Assembly (NCBI GenBank): GCA_013396655.1
Contig: WBMV01003298.1
Span: forward strand, 2,450,695-2,514,694
Direction: 5' to 3'
DNA length: 64,000 nucleotides
Source of the DNA: Campylorhamphus procurvoides
Taxonomy: Eukaryota; Chordata; Aves; Passeriformes; Dendrocolaptidae
Positions 34,301 through 46,199 of this stretch are shown in pieces. The notes below the pieces were generated by a model. The model saw only the letters and a program-made list of their open reading frames with translations. It was not told where the DNA came from and made no database searches. Numbering within the stretch: the stretch's first letter is position 1; each line of letters begins with the position of its first letter. The position numbers were made by a program, and so were the translations under genes.

Positions 34301-37189
34301 TCCTTCCCTGGAGGGTCCAGGGCTGAACAAACCAAGGTCAAGAGTCAGAACCCAAAACTCTGACTGCAAGGCACTGAGGTGGGTTCATACTTACCTGCTG
34401 TGTCTGAGCCAGCAAGAAAGCTTATCAGCCAGGGATATCCAAGGGAGTTCAGTGACATTTGATACTGGGGAAGGGCAGCCAACAAGGACGTTATCAAATC
34501 CTCTATGCTGAGCTTATTTTGCAACTAATACCTTTTCATTCTGCCCTCTCCTGCTGCTCCTGCCATTTCTTGCCAAGGTCTCTGCCCAGCAGCTGAACCC
34601 CCAAGTCATCCAACACAATGACACAAAGCAAGTTGCCTCCCTCCAGTGCACTTTCAGTTGTCATCATGTGACTCCTCGTGTTTGTGCAGAACAGAGCCCC
34701 AAGCCTGGTGAGACAGCACCTCTGACATCTTCTGCAGCAACAGCCATCACTGAATACATTTCAAGTGATTAATTTTCTTAAAAATAACAAAAAAGCTAGT
34801 GAGTGCACATGTGATAACAAGTTAAAAATAATAATAGGTGTCTGTGACCATGCTGCTTCTGTCTGGATCCTTCCGGGGAATTGAGTTGCTAAGAACAACT
34901 TCCACAGCTTGCCATATTTCCATGTGTTAAACAACAACCAAATAACTATAGGCAAAAGTCCCAGCTGTCAAGCATGAGGAGTGTAGGGGCTGATCGCGGG
35001 AGTACAAGGCATTTTTCTCCTGTGTTATATATGCATATTAGATAATCTAAAAGGAAAATGAAAGGAGGCAAGGAGTGGGAAGCATGCTGCCACCTCTCCA
35101 AAATTCCACACCCAAAAGTTTACAGGAAAGATTCCGTGTGACCAGCCCTTCTGTGCTTTGCAGCAGAACCTCTCCAAGGAGGATGCACCACCAGCTCTTT
35201 GAGAGAGCAACAAGGCTGAGCTTTGTTCAGGTACCTGGATGGAATTTCTCCTCTGGGCAGGTCTCAGACACAGGTTGAGTAACTGGAGGCCAATGTCAGG
35301 AGCAGCATCCTTGACATCCATGACAAAAAGCATTTGGGCCTCACTTTTCAGTCTTTTCAGTCCAGACACTTTCTATGAGATTATTTTTTTCAAATTGCCA
35401 CTAATCAATACTGATTCATAGGAAAGAGGCAATGCCATCTTTGTTTTTTCACACACAAATAAAGACTGAAAATGTTACTTAGGCTTTTAGCAAAAGTAAT
35501 TTGAATTTTCATGATTTGTTTTATTTCCAAGGTCTCACTATTAAGCCATAAAATGTATACCTGTGTTGAAATCTGACACAAAAGATATGAGCTCAGAGCT
35601 TTGGTTTTTAACATAGATATTGAAAACTGAGAGAAAACACCTTCCTCTCCCCATTCCTGGAGTTCAGTACATGGCATATATGGCATCCCTCGTGGCAAGA
35701 AAAGGATGCTGAGAACAAGACAGTCATGGCAATTAGGAGAAGGCACCCTTATCTTCATTTCCCCAAATGTAGACATGGGAAGGAAATATTATTTTGCCAT
35801 TTTGAAAGTTTGTCTCTATGTATGCCATACATAAACAATAAATACAGAGCACACTGAATAATTTCTAAGATTTCAAGTGAATAATTAATCAAAATTTTAA
35901 AGCTGAAATGTGACGAGAGGCAGGTCAGTATAACTAGTAAGGCACAGACCCGAGACATGCAATTATTCACCAAGGGCTTTAAAAAGAATTGTGTGAACAG
36001 TATCCAAACTGTATCTTGGCACTGGATGATTTAGGCAGGTGCCTGACTGTGGTAGAGGTTTTACTGTCCACCAAGATACTGATTTGTAAACTGAAAATTC
36101 CCTTTGTGGACCTTAACACAACACTCTTTAAAAGCTCATGAAGCATCACAGAACTCTGTCAAGTCAGTATTTCAGGTTTTATTAATTCCCTTCTTAGCCA
36201 GTCCTTTGATTGGTTGAACTTCATATCTGTAAATCTCTAGTTGTATATTTACCTGAAAAGGCTCAAAATGCTGTTTTAGTCTAATAGAGAAACACGAAAA
36301 TATACACATTGGGAAAAAAAATATTTAAAAAAAATAATAAGGGATGAATATGACTGAAACATCATAGGGAAAACCTGTCCAATTATATGTGTGTGTTGTT
36401 AATTAATTATGGTGTTTTATGCAAAGGATGTACTCATCTCATAATTAACTCTCTCTGAATGTGCCTAGCTCTGCATATCTACAGCAACAGGACCCTCTGT
36501 GGCTTCATTAGTTGTTAATGGACATTAGTTGTTGATCACCATATGATACAGCTTCAGCCTCCTCCGCATCTCATCAAACCATGCCTGTTATGTGGGAAGC
36601 AAACTACATCAGAACTGAAATCAATGAGCACATAAAATCCCTCCCCATGAGCTTCTAGCAAATGCTCTGATTTTTGGAGGTGATTGTAGACATTCAGTCT
36701 GATTCACTCCTCATAAATCCACCCCCAGGCATTTGGAGATATAAGGTAAAACACCGAGTACCTGCTTATGAATTGTACATCATGCTTTCAGTACCCTGAA
36801 GGAGAGAATAACTTCCAGTTGGAAAAACAGTGTGATAAGGCAAAGATTATTAGGCATGTGCCCAAGGGAACTGATGATGCTTACATAGCAGATTTTGAGT
36901 GGTTGTGAGTGGTTGACTTGGGAATGGTAACCTTTTCTTCTGTTGTTTTTAGAGAACCTTTTAGTACATATATAAAATACAGAAATAGTAATAATGTATT
37001 TCTTGACATTGATGCAACACGGAGGCAAAGAAACAAAGTCCACAAAGATATGTAAAATCAAACCTATAGCATAATATCACTACAGAACTGTATGTTAGGC
37101 ACAAAGGTTTTAAATTTTCACTTCCAACACAATAACATTCATAGTGTTTCATCTAGAATTTCTTATAGTGGAAATAAGAAGTAGATGTG

Positions 37190-37480
37190 CTCAGCCCAAT
37201 AAATTGTTCTTGAAATAGGACAAGAGGACATAGTCTTAAGCTGTGCCAGGGAAGGTTTAGGTTGGACATTAGGAAGGAGCTCTTGACAGAAAGAATGATT
37301 TGGCATTGGAATGGGCTGCCCAGGGAGGTGGTGGAGTCACCATCCCTGGAGGTGTTTAAGCACAGACTGGATGTGGCACTGAGTGCCCTGGTGTAGTTGA
37401 CAAGGTGGGAATTGGTCATAGGTTGGACTCAATGACCCCAGGGGTGTTTTCCAACCTAGCTGGTTCTGTGATTCTGTGAA
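37190..37480 (+). repeat. CR1 LINE 3' fragment (sense)
   Basis: About 290 bp with the diagnostic CR1 3' landmarks in order: GGTTTAGGTTGGACATTAGG, GGGCTGCCCAGGGAGGTGGT, CCCTGGAGGTGTTTAAG, GGTTGGACTCAATGA, and a terminal TGTGATTCTGTG tail. It is 5'-truncated, as CR1 copies usually are, and carries only the end of the reverse-transcriptase gene and the 3' UTR. It lies about 1.5 kb upstream of the RBP2 start. Confidence 0.93.
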
Positions 37481-38782
37481 ATGAGACAAAGGTTTTAGAA
37501 AGCCACCTTCCTGCTATGTAAAGATGTGAGTGGCTACCAAAGCCCAGGGTAAACTGGTCTAGGGACAAACTGCCAAGAATACACCTTCCTGTGGGCATCC
37601 CCCAAGGAATTCACCCGACTGCACCTTCCAGTCATCGCAGTTCCTTCAGCCTTTGCCTGATGTCCCACTGCAAACCCTCTGACCCCCTCCTGCAGGTCCA
37701 GAGCAAGATACTCCTCCTCTCCTTAAACTAGCTCCTTATGTTAAGGCATTTTATGAACTCAGCTCCAAGAAACGTTCAAATTTCTTGAGTTTTTGGTGGG
37801 GTTTTTTTCATAAATTTTCAGCAATTGTGGTATTTTATATTCAATTTTAGAGAAGTGCAGGCATTGAGGAGATCTCATAAGATCAGTAACTACTCAATTT
37901 GCTTATTTCTGAGTTGGAGTTCTAGTTCTTAATACCTTTCTAGTCATTTTTTAAAATAATATTCCCATTAAAAGAAAAAAAAAAGAAGAGTGAAAGAAGG
38001 GCAAAGGAGTTTGAGGAGTTTTTGACTTCTGATCTTTTCAATTACTCTCTGTATAGAGCCATCTGTAAGTTATCTTGACTGATTAAAGCCACGTAATGTA
38101 AAACCTTATCTTATATTAATTTGCTTTTTGTGCTTACTTTAAACTCCAGTAAATTTTGACTGCACATTCAAATTCTCCATTCAGACACATTCTGAATGTG
38201 CTTATTTGCACAACTGAAATCCGTGTTTTGCTCCACAACAATGTAATGCCAGTGGATGAAAATTACTCTTCAAACACAAACTGCCATGTTTCAGAGCAAT
38301 TTAAAAATCATTTTTAAGGCAGGATTGTTACTTATTATCATTGATTTTGATTTACTTTACATTTGATAAACTTGCAGTTAAACTGAAATTAAAGTATGGA
38401 AGTGTAGTTGGTAAAAGTACAGCTATTGGTATATAGATACATTGAAAATCAAAGGAAAACAAAAATATTTTCAGCAGGAATATTCCCCTTTCTGCCCTGT
38501 CTTACATTTGTAGCACATTCAAGACTTCCATAAATTTTAAATGGGAGTTCTGGATGTGACAGCTCTGTAAAATTCCCTCTTCTCAGGGAAAAGTGACATG
38601 TAGAACTGAAAAAGAGAATTCACTTTAGGAACTTTAACTGGGTTGTACAATTTGCCACTGTGTTCAATATATTTCAAAGGTATCCCATAATAGCTTGTAG
38701 TTCTTTACAAAGGTCACTGTAAAATCATATCCTGTATTACCACACATCTCTGAAAGTGTTCCTTGTCTGCCAGTTGTTCAAG

Positions 38783-38846
38783 TGAACTTTGTTAATGAAG
38801 GCAAAGTTTCCAGGGTTATCACTCTGCCCCTTACACTGTATTATCT
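38783..38846 (+). promoter_or_regulatory. Candidate RBP2 proximal enhancer cluster (HNF4-, HNF1-, GATA-like motifs)
   Basis: TGAACTTTG at 38783-38791 is the reverse complement of CAAAGTTCA, the HNF4-type core. It sits in a DR1-like arrangement (TTAACA-A-AGTTCA on the minus strand). GTTAATGA overlapping its end resembles an HNF1 half-site, GGCAAAGTTTCC follows, and TTATCT at 38841-38846 is a GATA site on the minus strand. All lie within ~110 bp upstream of the TATA box. Mammalian RBP2 is enterocyte-specific and nuclear-receptor controlled, which fits; binding here is inferred. Confidence 0.45.
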
Positions 38847-38887
38847 GGAAAACCATAAACCTTATTAAAAAAAGATATGAAAAGCTT

Positions 38888-38894
38888 TATAAAA
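38888..38894 (+). promoter_or_regulatory. RBP2 TATA box
   Basis: TATAAAA lies 76 bp upstream of the RBP2 ATG, predicting a start near 38918 and a 5' UTR of about 45 nt. Its position and perfect match make it a credible core promoter. Confidence 0.75.
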
Positions 38895-38963
38895 CATTCT
38901 CTTAGCAGATCCTGTTTCCAGTCTCACCTCTTGAGCTGAAGTTGGTTTTGAGCTCCTGCCACC

Positions 38964-39036
38964 ATGCCTGCTGATTACAATGGGACATGGGAAATGGAAA
39001 GCAATGAAAACTTTGAAGGCTACATGGTTGCTTTAG
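38964..39036 (+). CDS. RBP2: RBP2 exon 1
   Basis: 24 codons plus one base; [11 protein letters not shown] is shared with mammalian RBP2. Donor G|GTAAAT. The split codon G+GT gives Gly25. Confidence 0.96.
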
Positions 39037-42000
39037 GTAAATGAAAAAATATTAACTATATAAAGAGAAAATACTCCAAATCCTTCTTAATGAGATTATT
39101 TCTGTAATGTGTGTTGTAGCATAAGGGTTTCTGCCAATCACATTTAAAATTAATTAATTGTAATGTACTTATAATTACAGTGATCTAGGTATACAAGTAA
39201 GTGAAGACTTGTAGCCAAAGACATTATTCTTTATTTAGATAAATGAAAAAACAGATACAGATGGGGCAAAAAAATCCAAAACAGGCTTTCAGATACGGAA
39301 GCTCTTTTTCACTCCTGGTATATTCTCACTGTAACAATGAAGCCACAGCCTGGTTAGCTCTGCTAAAGAGGAATAGGATGTTCTAGATCACTAAAGCAAC
39401 AATAATGCTAAGACCTCATTGGTGCTCTGAACTAATCAAATTCTATGTTATATAGATGAAAAATTTGTTGCTTTAACTGATTTTGTACTAGTTGTACTCT
39501 TAGCAGAGAACCTTAACCCTAATTGATTTACGTGTTCAGACTGAAAGAAATACACATAAATCCATAAAATAAACTCTTATCATTATTCACCAACAATTGA
39601 AAATAGCTATAATTTCCTCAAAGTTTCCGCTCTTTTAAGAGAGAAAAGCAAGCTTCACTATTTGTAGTTATTAGCCTTTGCATTTATGGAAAAAAGAACA
39701 ATAACTTCAGGGACACCTGTAAATAATATACACATAGACCTGTGAGGTACAAAACAATTTTTAAAGAATAAGAATGATTGAGCCAATATCCTGAATTTCA
39801 GGGAAAGACACACACTAGCTGAAGAGATTTGAGTGCTGGGGTTTGGCAGTTTAACAGGAAGAATAATTGCTATTTTAGATGCAACTGAAACGTGATTTCA
39901 GCTTTAAATGTGGAGTGTGGCCGATGCTTAAGTCAACCTCTAGTGGTCACAAATTGACTGTTCCAGGCCATCTTCATCTAACTCAGCTTTCTCTCCCTGC
40001 CTGCCTTGGCTTCTGCTCTTGCCTCCAATTGCTGCCTCCAGCCCAGTTCTCTCAGCTTCAGTCCTAGCTCAGTTCTTTGCTCCAAGGCCAGACCTGCCTG
40101 GGTGGGGTGTTATCATAAATACCAGTCATGATGGTCATCTTGCTCCAGGCCTGCCTTGCTCTGTAGTCATAAATTTTTTTGATAATTATCAGTTATCTGG
40201 ATCTGGCCTCTCACAAGTCCATCATGATTTTTTGTGTGCACGTGCATATATATACTATAAATTATACTAATTTAAAACTGCCAGTGAATTGGCAAACAAA
40301 CCCAACACCAAAACCAACACAAAGATGCATATGCTACAGGTGACTCTGAGAAGGAAAAGCAACTACAGGGAAAGGGTCAAAAGGGACTCTTCTGCTCTGC
40401 TTCTCAGAATTTTACATGTAGTTGGGATTTGAAGTTTGAAAGTGCTCAAACTCAAAGCACACTGAGGTTTTGGTGTTTTTTTTAAATTCATCCATCCTTT
40501 TAATTAATGCATACACACTTCTATACTTTAATTAAAGACTAGTTTTGCCCTTTAAGTCAGGAACTTTGATTTTATCATAAACATGTTAAAAAGTATTTTA
40601 ATTTACTGTAATAGAACAATATATCACTTTTATTGCTTGTATTGTTCAAAATGCAGTTATGAAAACCACACTTTAATAAAACCTCCCCTAATTTTCTCCA
40701 GGAGCTACAAGACTAATATATTAGTCAGAAACAGCATTTCTTTAGAGGTCTAGACATTTTTTTTTTCCCCTCAGAGAGAACTAAATTTTATGTTGTCTGG
40801 CTATAAATCAGACCCTGAGATACCTTTAATCCACCACAGCAGACAAAATATACCCAAGAAGTCTTGAATATAAATACTGAATGTTATTCCCCATGTTAAA
40901 AAGCCACTTTTCCCCCAAGCCAATCCTCTTACTCCACTCGATTAGTACTTCACAAGTAGTATAATGAATCTCCCGGAAGAGAAAGGGCTGCTTTGGAACG
41001 TGGCATTGCTGAGCTGACAGTGATTAACTCCCATGCGAAGCCACTGCAGGATGGCTGGCAAACCAAGCCCATTTTTCAATCTCTTGCAGCAGCGTATGAG
41101 ATTATTTCATTTGCATAGAGCCCCATAATAAGATTCCCTGCCAGCTGGGCAGAAGTATTTATTGCAGCTGGTAATGCTGCTGGCTCTGGGGGGATGGTGT
41201 GGGGTAAACTGTCATCAGGGTAATGTATATTCCCCCTTTGGTAACTTCCAATGCAAGCAGTTGTTTACATTATATAGTCTTCATCACCAGCAAAATAAGG
41301 ATGTTAAGGAGATCAGGACTGCCTAACATGTTCACAGAATGTTAAACAGGAACCGGCAAGTGCTCTACATGGATGCTTTTTTGACTTTGGATTTGGAATT
41401 TGTCTCCTTTTAAACTGCAAATTATTTCTGTGTCTGCTGTCTAACAATAACAGATAAGTCAGGCTTTTATTTGATCACTTCTTTTCTTTCATTAGTATAA
41501 TTTTCATTATTTTAGGTCAATTAACCTCTTGTATACTCCCAGAGACTGCAGGTTCATCATATAAGTAACATGCCCAAAATTCCCTTGATTATATCCCCGT
41601 TCTCCCTTGCTTACAGACTCATTGTAACACAATTTCTGAAAAAGAACGTTATTCTGAGATCCCTCGTTAGGGGTGGCCACCATCTGTAACCCTGCAAGAC
41701 ACACACCAGTACCCTCATGTGCCTAAGGAGCATCCTGAGTTCCTGCATGCTTAGGGCAGGGAGTGGCAAAGTAATATGTTCTGTAGGTGGTTTTTTTTTA
41801 TTATTTTTGGTATGAAATACTGGAATTTTCATTGTGATGCTCTCTCTTCTGGTTTTTGACAGGTATTGATTTTGCAACTCGTAAGATTGCAAAACACTTG
41901 AAGCAAACAAAGGAGATTACTCAAAATGGAGATACTTTTAAAACAAAAACACTCAGCACTTTCAGAAACTATGATCTGGATTACACAGTGGGAGTGGAGT

Positions 42001-45000
42001 TTGAAGAACATACCAAAGGACTGGATAACCGAGTGGTAAAGGTAAGAATCTGGTACCTGATACCTGTTTACTCTACAGTCAGCACCAGGAGTCAGCACTT
42101 TCAAAAATCAGCTGAATACATTAAATAACACCCCAATTTTTACAGATATCAGAGGATTTTTATAAAGCAGAAATAATTTGCTGCTGGTTTACTTTCTTCT
42201 CACCCCTAAAATACTTAATCAAGATTTTCAAAGGTAGAAAGGCCAACAGATCTTAAATTTCCATAGGCTGTCCCGTTCAGAACCTTGCTAATCGTGCATC
42301 ACCTGCCTCCTTTTGTCATCCTTCGCTGACTCCACCTTGGCCGATTGCCACAGTTGGGTTCTGCCACGCGGCTCTCCCTTGCCAAACTCTGAGCAGCTGA
42401 GCTCAAAGCTCAGTGCCAACAACACCTATTTTGTTTTGGCAACTGCCACCGGAAATCAGCAGCATAAAAGACATGTTTACTTTGGAACTCACATCATCCT
42501 TCACTGGAGTGGCACAAATTTAACACAAGATGTTTATTCATCATGGATCACTTTCCATTCCCAAACTAACTTTGTGCAATGTAATTCCTATCACTTATTC
42601 CAAATTATTTCTCACTGACAGCACTGCAAGCCATCAAACAATAAGACCCTTTTTTTCCCCCCACTATCCTGAATATCCCTATCTCGAAATTTTCTTCCTA
42701 TCTCTTCCTTCAGTGAGCACTGTGTGGGACATATTCCTGTGACAAAGTCTATACTTTAAAACATTGCACCCACATCTCTTTAGATCAGTTGAAGGCATTA
42801 CAAAGGATCTAAGGAGAGAACGAGGGAGGGAGGGAGGAAGGAAACAGTTTGTACATTTATAACCCTACCTGGTTTAATTACTTTGGCCTAATAGTCTTTT
42901 CTAAACATATTATTTGTTTCTAATAAGAAGAGAAGGAAAATGAAAGCATGTCATGCTGTTATTCTCTGAACTGCTCTGAAAGAATTTTCTGGTCATTTTA
43001 TTAACAAAACAATGCCTCAAACACATTAAAGTTAGATGAAGGTAATAAAATTGGTAGGCAACATTTAAAATGTAAAGAGGGCATGGATAATTTAAAGAGC
43101 ATGTAGCTTGAAAATTCTGTAAATAAGAAAGAAATTAACTGAAATGGAATGAGTTTTGTCTCACTAATAGAAAGCTCCCTCATAAGAGAAGCAAATCATC
43201 CAGTGCTGAACTAGAACATGAGTTAAGGTCCCAGTACTCTCGAAGCTAGGAATAACTGGGCTTGCATCTTGGATTGTAACTGGTCTCTAATAAGGATTTG
43301 TCTGATCCATGGTTGAGTAAGTCCCTAAAGTACAATGGTTCAAATCTAGAACAATTCAAACAAAGTTTCTGTGCATGTATTATCTAGCACATCTGTAGAT
43401 ATTAGAGGATTTAGCCTGTAAAGAGAACTTTTCCTTACTGACAGGATTATCCTGCTCCTGGACATGAATCAGCATCCCCAATACCCTGTCCACTAGTGAC
43501 AGACTCTGAATCACACCAAATCAGGAAATGACTGAGGATGGAACAGACCTCTTGAGGTCACCTTGTCCAAGCCCTCTGCTCAAGCAGGGTCAGCTACAGC
43601 ACATTGCCCAGTTTATGATTTCTTTAATTGTCTTTGTGAAAGTACCCCAAAGTGCAACACTAGACAAGGTGTTAGCCCTGCACTAGTTGGTGTAAGCCCC
43701 CAGGTCTTCACCCACCTCATTAATGGTTTTAAACAGGAAGCAAAAAATACAATTTGCATACATTGCACAAGTGTCTGTTTACTCACTCAGCAATGCACTA
43801 GCTAGTATGAACACCTGGTATTTGTGTATGTGAAGAAACACATGGAAACAACAGCAAAGCACTGCAAAAACTTCCCATCAAAATGCTGTTGTCATCTTGA
43901 ATGCATTTGGGTTTTGGTTAAATGCATTCGGGGTCATTTAGGAGGAAGATGGGGAATGATAGAAGCAGTTGTGCAATTGTGTATTCCCATTGTTTGACTG
44001 AACTTATTTTCATGTATTCATTAATGTATTATTAACATAGCTATGTTAATTATCTGATTCATGCAGACACTAGTGACCTGGGATGGTGACAAACTGGTCT
44101 GTGTTCAGAAGGGTGAAAAGAAAAACAGGGGCTGGAAGCACTGGATTGAAGGAGACATTCTGCATCTGGTAAGGGCTGCTATGCAGATCCATGGGCCATC
44201 ACTGAGGCTGCAACACACCGGGGTTTTCTATTGCAAAGGATCCTCCTTCTAGTTAGAAAGGTCTTTATTTAGACAGTTCTGATCTCTGAACTCTAAGGAA
44301 ATTCCCCCTCTGCTTCAACTCAGGAATGCTCAATTTCTTTCCACCTGCTCCCAGTTAAGCCATAGTCCTGCAGGGGGTTTTTTGCTCCAGTCCACTGCCC
44401 TCCAGCTATTAACCCTTCCTGTTACATTGCACCTCTAACATAATCTTGTTCTTATATAAGCACTGGTAGGGAAGAACAGAAAAAAAAGGAGGAATAACAA
44501 AAATCAATCAGACATATTGCAAGAAAAATATTATTTTTTGTTATCAAGGAAGCACTATGAAGTTTTAGCACACCATGCTGTAATAGAGAGCAGAAAGCCC
44601 TGGACACTCAAGAGGATCCCACAAACAACCTATACTGCAATTATTTTTGCTAATACAATAAAAAATTCAAAATAGCTGTATATCTGAGGTGGTAAGCTGG
44701 AGCCTAAAGATAGAGGAGGTGAGTCCAAGAGAGGCCTGAAAAGCCCCTGCAGGAAATAAGCAGTCAGTGAAGAACAGAAAGATTTCAAAATAATAGAATC
44801 ATTAAGGTTGGGAAAAAACTTCCAAGACCATCAGCTTTGACTGAATAGCACCATGTCCACTAAACCATATCAGAAAGTGCTGCATCTACTCATTTTTTGA
44901 ACATTTCATATAATCATAATGATTCCAGAGCTTCCTGGGAGAGCAATCAAGAAAAGGCCATGATAGTGTTCAATGGCACAATGGGTGGGTGAAGATTCTG

Positions 45001-45957
45001 GAGGAGAGCTCATTGTTCTCTCCCATGGTTTGCATCTAGACATCTGCTCCTCAACAGGTTTCCTGGGCACATGGTTGGTGTGGGCAGCCACAGTGGCTCA
45101 GGTCTGTGCCCCTGAAAGCTCAGAGCTCTGAACTAAAAACCACAATCTGCCACCAAACTGAGAGTCCCCTGTCCAGTACCCTTCTCCAAATCTATCTTAA
45201 CACATACTCAAGAGCTGACCTAACAAAGGCTCTACATGATGGCACCAGGATTCAGGCTAAGCCTGGTGGAAACAGAGAGGCCAAGAAGATCCTTACAACA
45301 GCCTTCAGAAACTGTACTGCAGATTTGGCCCATTGCTGGCCAAAAAGCTAGCCCCAGCTCTCTTCAAAGTCCTGTTTGCACAGAAACACTGGCTGGTCAG
45401 ACTAACCAAACTGACTCATTGCCAGCCTTCAAGAGGTCAGCTGCAACCCCAGGAAAAAATGGTGTGTTGTTCTGGCCCCTGAGAAAGGGCTGGGCACATC
45501 TCTGAAGCAAACAATCTTTTAAAAACATTCCTCTTTTTTTTTTTTACTTCCTGGTTTCATTGCTTCTCATGACTTATGAGGTAACACATGAATTATAAAC
45601 TAGTACTGTATATTGTTTTAATAACAGAGCATGAAAAAACCTCGCATTAAAGCATTATTTTTATGTATTTTTCATGTTTATTCTTCTTACAGTTCAATTC
45701 AAGTGTCAAAACGTAATTACTGCAACACGAGGTGCATGCCTTCTGTTTGGTTACATATAACACACTATGCTCTCTATTCTCTTTTTCATAAGCATAAGTT
45801 TTTAATGCAGGGGCTCAGCTGTAGTAATTTCTGGTGGGATCGGCTGTGTATGCAAAATACAACTTCTACCACTATATACTCACTCATTGCTTTAATACTG
45901 TAGGAACTGACATGTGAAGACCAGGTGTGCCATCAGACATTTAGGAAGAAGAAATAA
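38964..45957 (+). CDS. RBP2: RBP2, cellular retinol-binding protein 2 (complete, four exons)
   Basis: Joined exons 38964-39036, 41863-42041, 44067-44168 and 45904-45957 encode 135 residues. In mammals RBP2 binds retinol and retinal in absorptive enterocytes and feeds LRAT and retinal reductases. The ATG has a perfect Kozak context (GCCACCATG), and the protein begins [20 protein letters not shown]. Family exon lengths and phases are exact. Lys40 (in QTKE) is kept, but the retinol-contacting Gln108 is His (GWKHWIEGD), as in RBP5 and RBP7. Residue 25 is Gly, not Asp, and EKKNRGW also recalls RBP7. [31 protein letters not shown] and the KKK end are RBP2-like, and the position between RBP1 and COPB2 fixes the orthology. 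No frameshift or stop is present, so the gene looks functional. Confidence 0.95.
39037..41862 (+). other. RBP2 intron 1
   Basis: 2.8 kb. A compositionally distinct stretch at about 40970-41240 has an octamer ATTTGCAT (41109-41116) and two CAGCTG E-boxes (41142-41147 and 41165-41170), so it could be an intronic enhancer. No repeat was recognised. Confidence 0.85.
41863..42041 (+). CDS. RBP2: RBP2 exon 2
   Basis: 179 nt after a strong pyrimidine tract ending TTTTTGACAG. It encodes [18 protein letters not shown] with Lys40, [16 protein letters not shown] and GLDNRVVK. Donor AAG|GTAAGA. Confidence 0.96.
43520..43612 (-). repeat. CR1 LINE fragment (antisense)
   Basis: Reads GACCTCTTGAGGTCA, then TTGTCCAAGCCCTCTGCTCA and AGCAGGGTCAGCTACAGCA before TTGCCCAG, the reverse complement of a CR1 3' region. 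It is degenerate past 43612. Confidence 0.8.
44031..44050. repeat. Perfect 20-bp palindrome next to an RBP2 splice acceptor
   Basis: ATTAACATAG is followed at once by its exact reverse complement CTATGTTAAT. It ends 16 nt before RBP2 exon 3. Confidence 0.95.
44067..44168 (+). CDS. RBP2: RBP2 exon 3 (carries the Gln108-to-His position)
   Basis: 102 nt between ATGCAG and GTAAGG. Codon 44139-44141 is CAC (His), where mammalian RBP2 has Gln. The acceptor has a poor pyrimidine tract and a 20-bp palindrome just upstream. Confidence 0.96.
44169..45903 (+). other. RBP2 intron 3
   Basis: 1.7 kb with an antisense CR1 piece at 44790-44945. The stretch 45000-45500 is richer in G+C than its surroundings and carries an 81-89-codon open frame in two frames, without recognisable homology. 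Confidence 0.85.
44790..44945 (-). repeat. CR1 LINE fragment (antisense)
   Basis: Begins AATAGAATCATTAAGGTTGG (complement of the CR1 terminal tail) and continues through CCAAGACCATCA, CCATGTCCACTAAACCATAT and CATTTTTTGAACATTTC, all CR1 landmarks in inverted order. It is moderately diverged with small gaps. Confidence 0.88.
45904..45957 (+). CDS. RBP2: RBP2 exon 4
   Basis: Encodes [17 protein letters not shown], then TAA at 45955-45957. The stop codon is embedded in an AATAAA hexamer. Confidence 0.96.
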   Translation, partial: ELTCEDQVCHQTFRKKK

Positions 45958-46164
45958 AATTGAGCAGCAAGCCACCCAGACCTTCACCACACTGGTCTGC
46001 TGTTATGTTTTGTCTAAAAAGAAGAATGAACCCAGATTTCTGTTTCTTTGACACTGCTACATGAATATATTTTGCTCCTGTTTATGGAAACAAACACATT
46101 TTATAGAAACAACATCAAACAGTTACAAACATAATGAATTCCTTTGCCTTTCAGTCTGGAGGTA

Positions 46165-46170
46165 AATAAA
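46165..46170 (+). terminator. RBP2 poly(A) signal AATAAA
   Basis: This hexamer is 208 nt after the stop and is the most plausible 3' end signal. An earlier AATAAA at 45953-45958 overlaps the stop codon and would leave almost no 3' UTR. Confidence 0.6.
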
Positions 46171-46199
46171 AGTAATTGTCTTTCAAATAACGTTTCCCT

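Larger units (their letters stand above)
22260..38700. other. RBP1-RBP2 intergenic region
   Basis: About 16.4 kb. Recognised content is a 22-bp tandem duplication (25213-25256), a pyrimidine-rich low-complexity tract (31238-31304) and one CR1 fragment (37190-37480). A 164-codon minus-strand open frame at 27659-28153 is the longest here, but it matches no protein I know and is compatible with chance. The remainder is unassigned. Confidence 0.7.
42042..44066 (+). other. RBP2 intron 2
   Basis: 2.0 kb. It holds a (GGGA)n-like purine run at about 42822-42845, an antisense CR1 piece at 43520-43612 and a 20-bp palindrome at 44031-44050. Confidence 0.85.

Noticed and set aside
45953..45958. AATAAA overlapping the RBP2 stop as the poly(A) signal
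   Set aside because: Use of it would leave almost no 3' UTR; the hexamer at 46165 is a better candidate.
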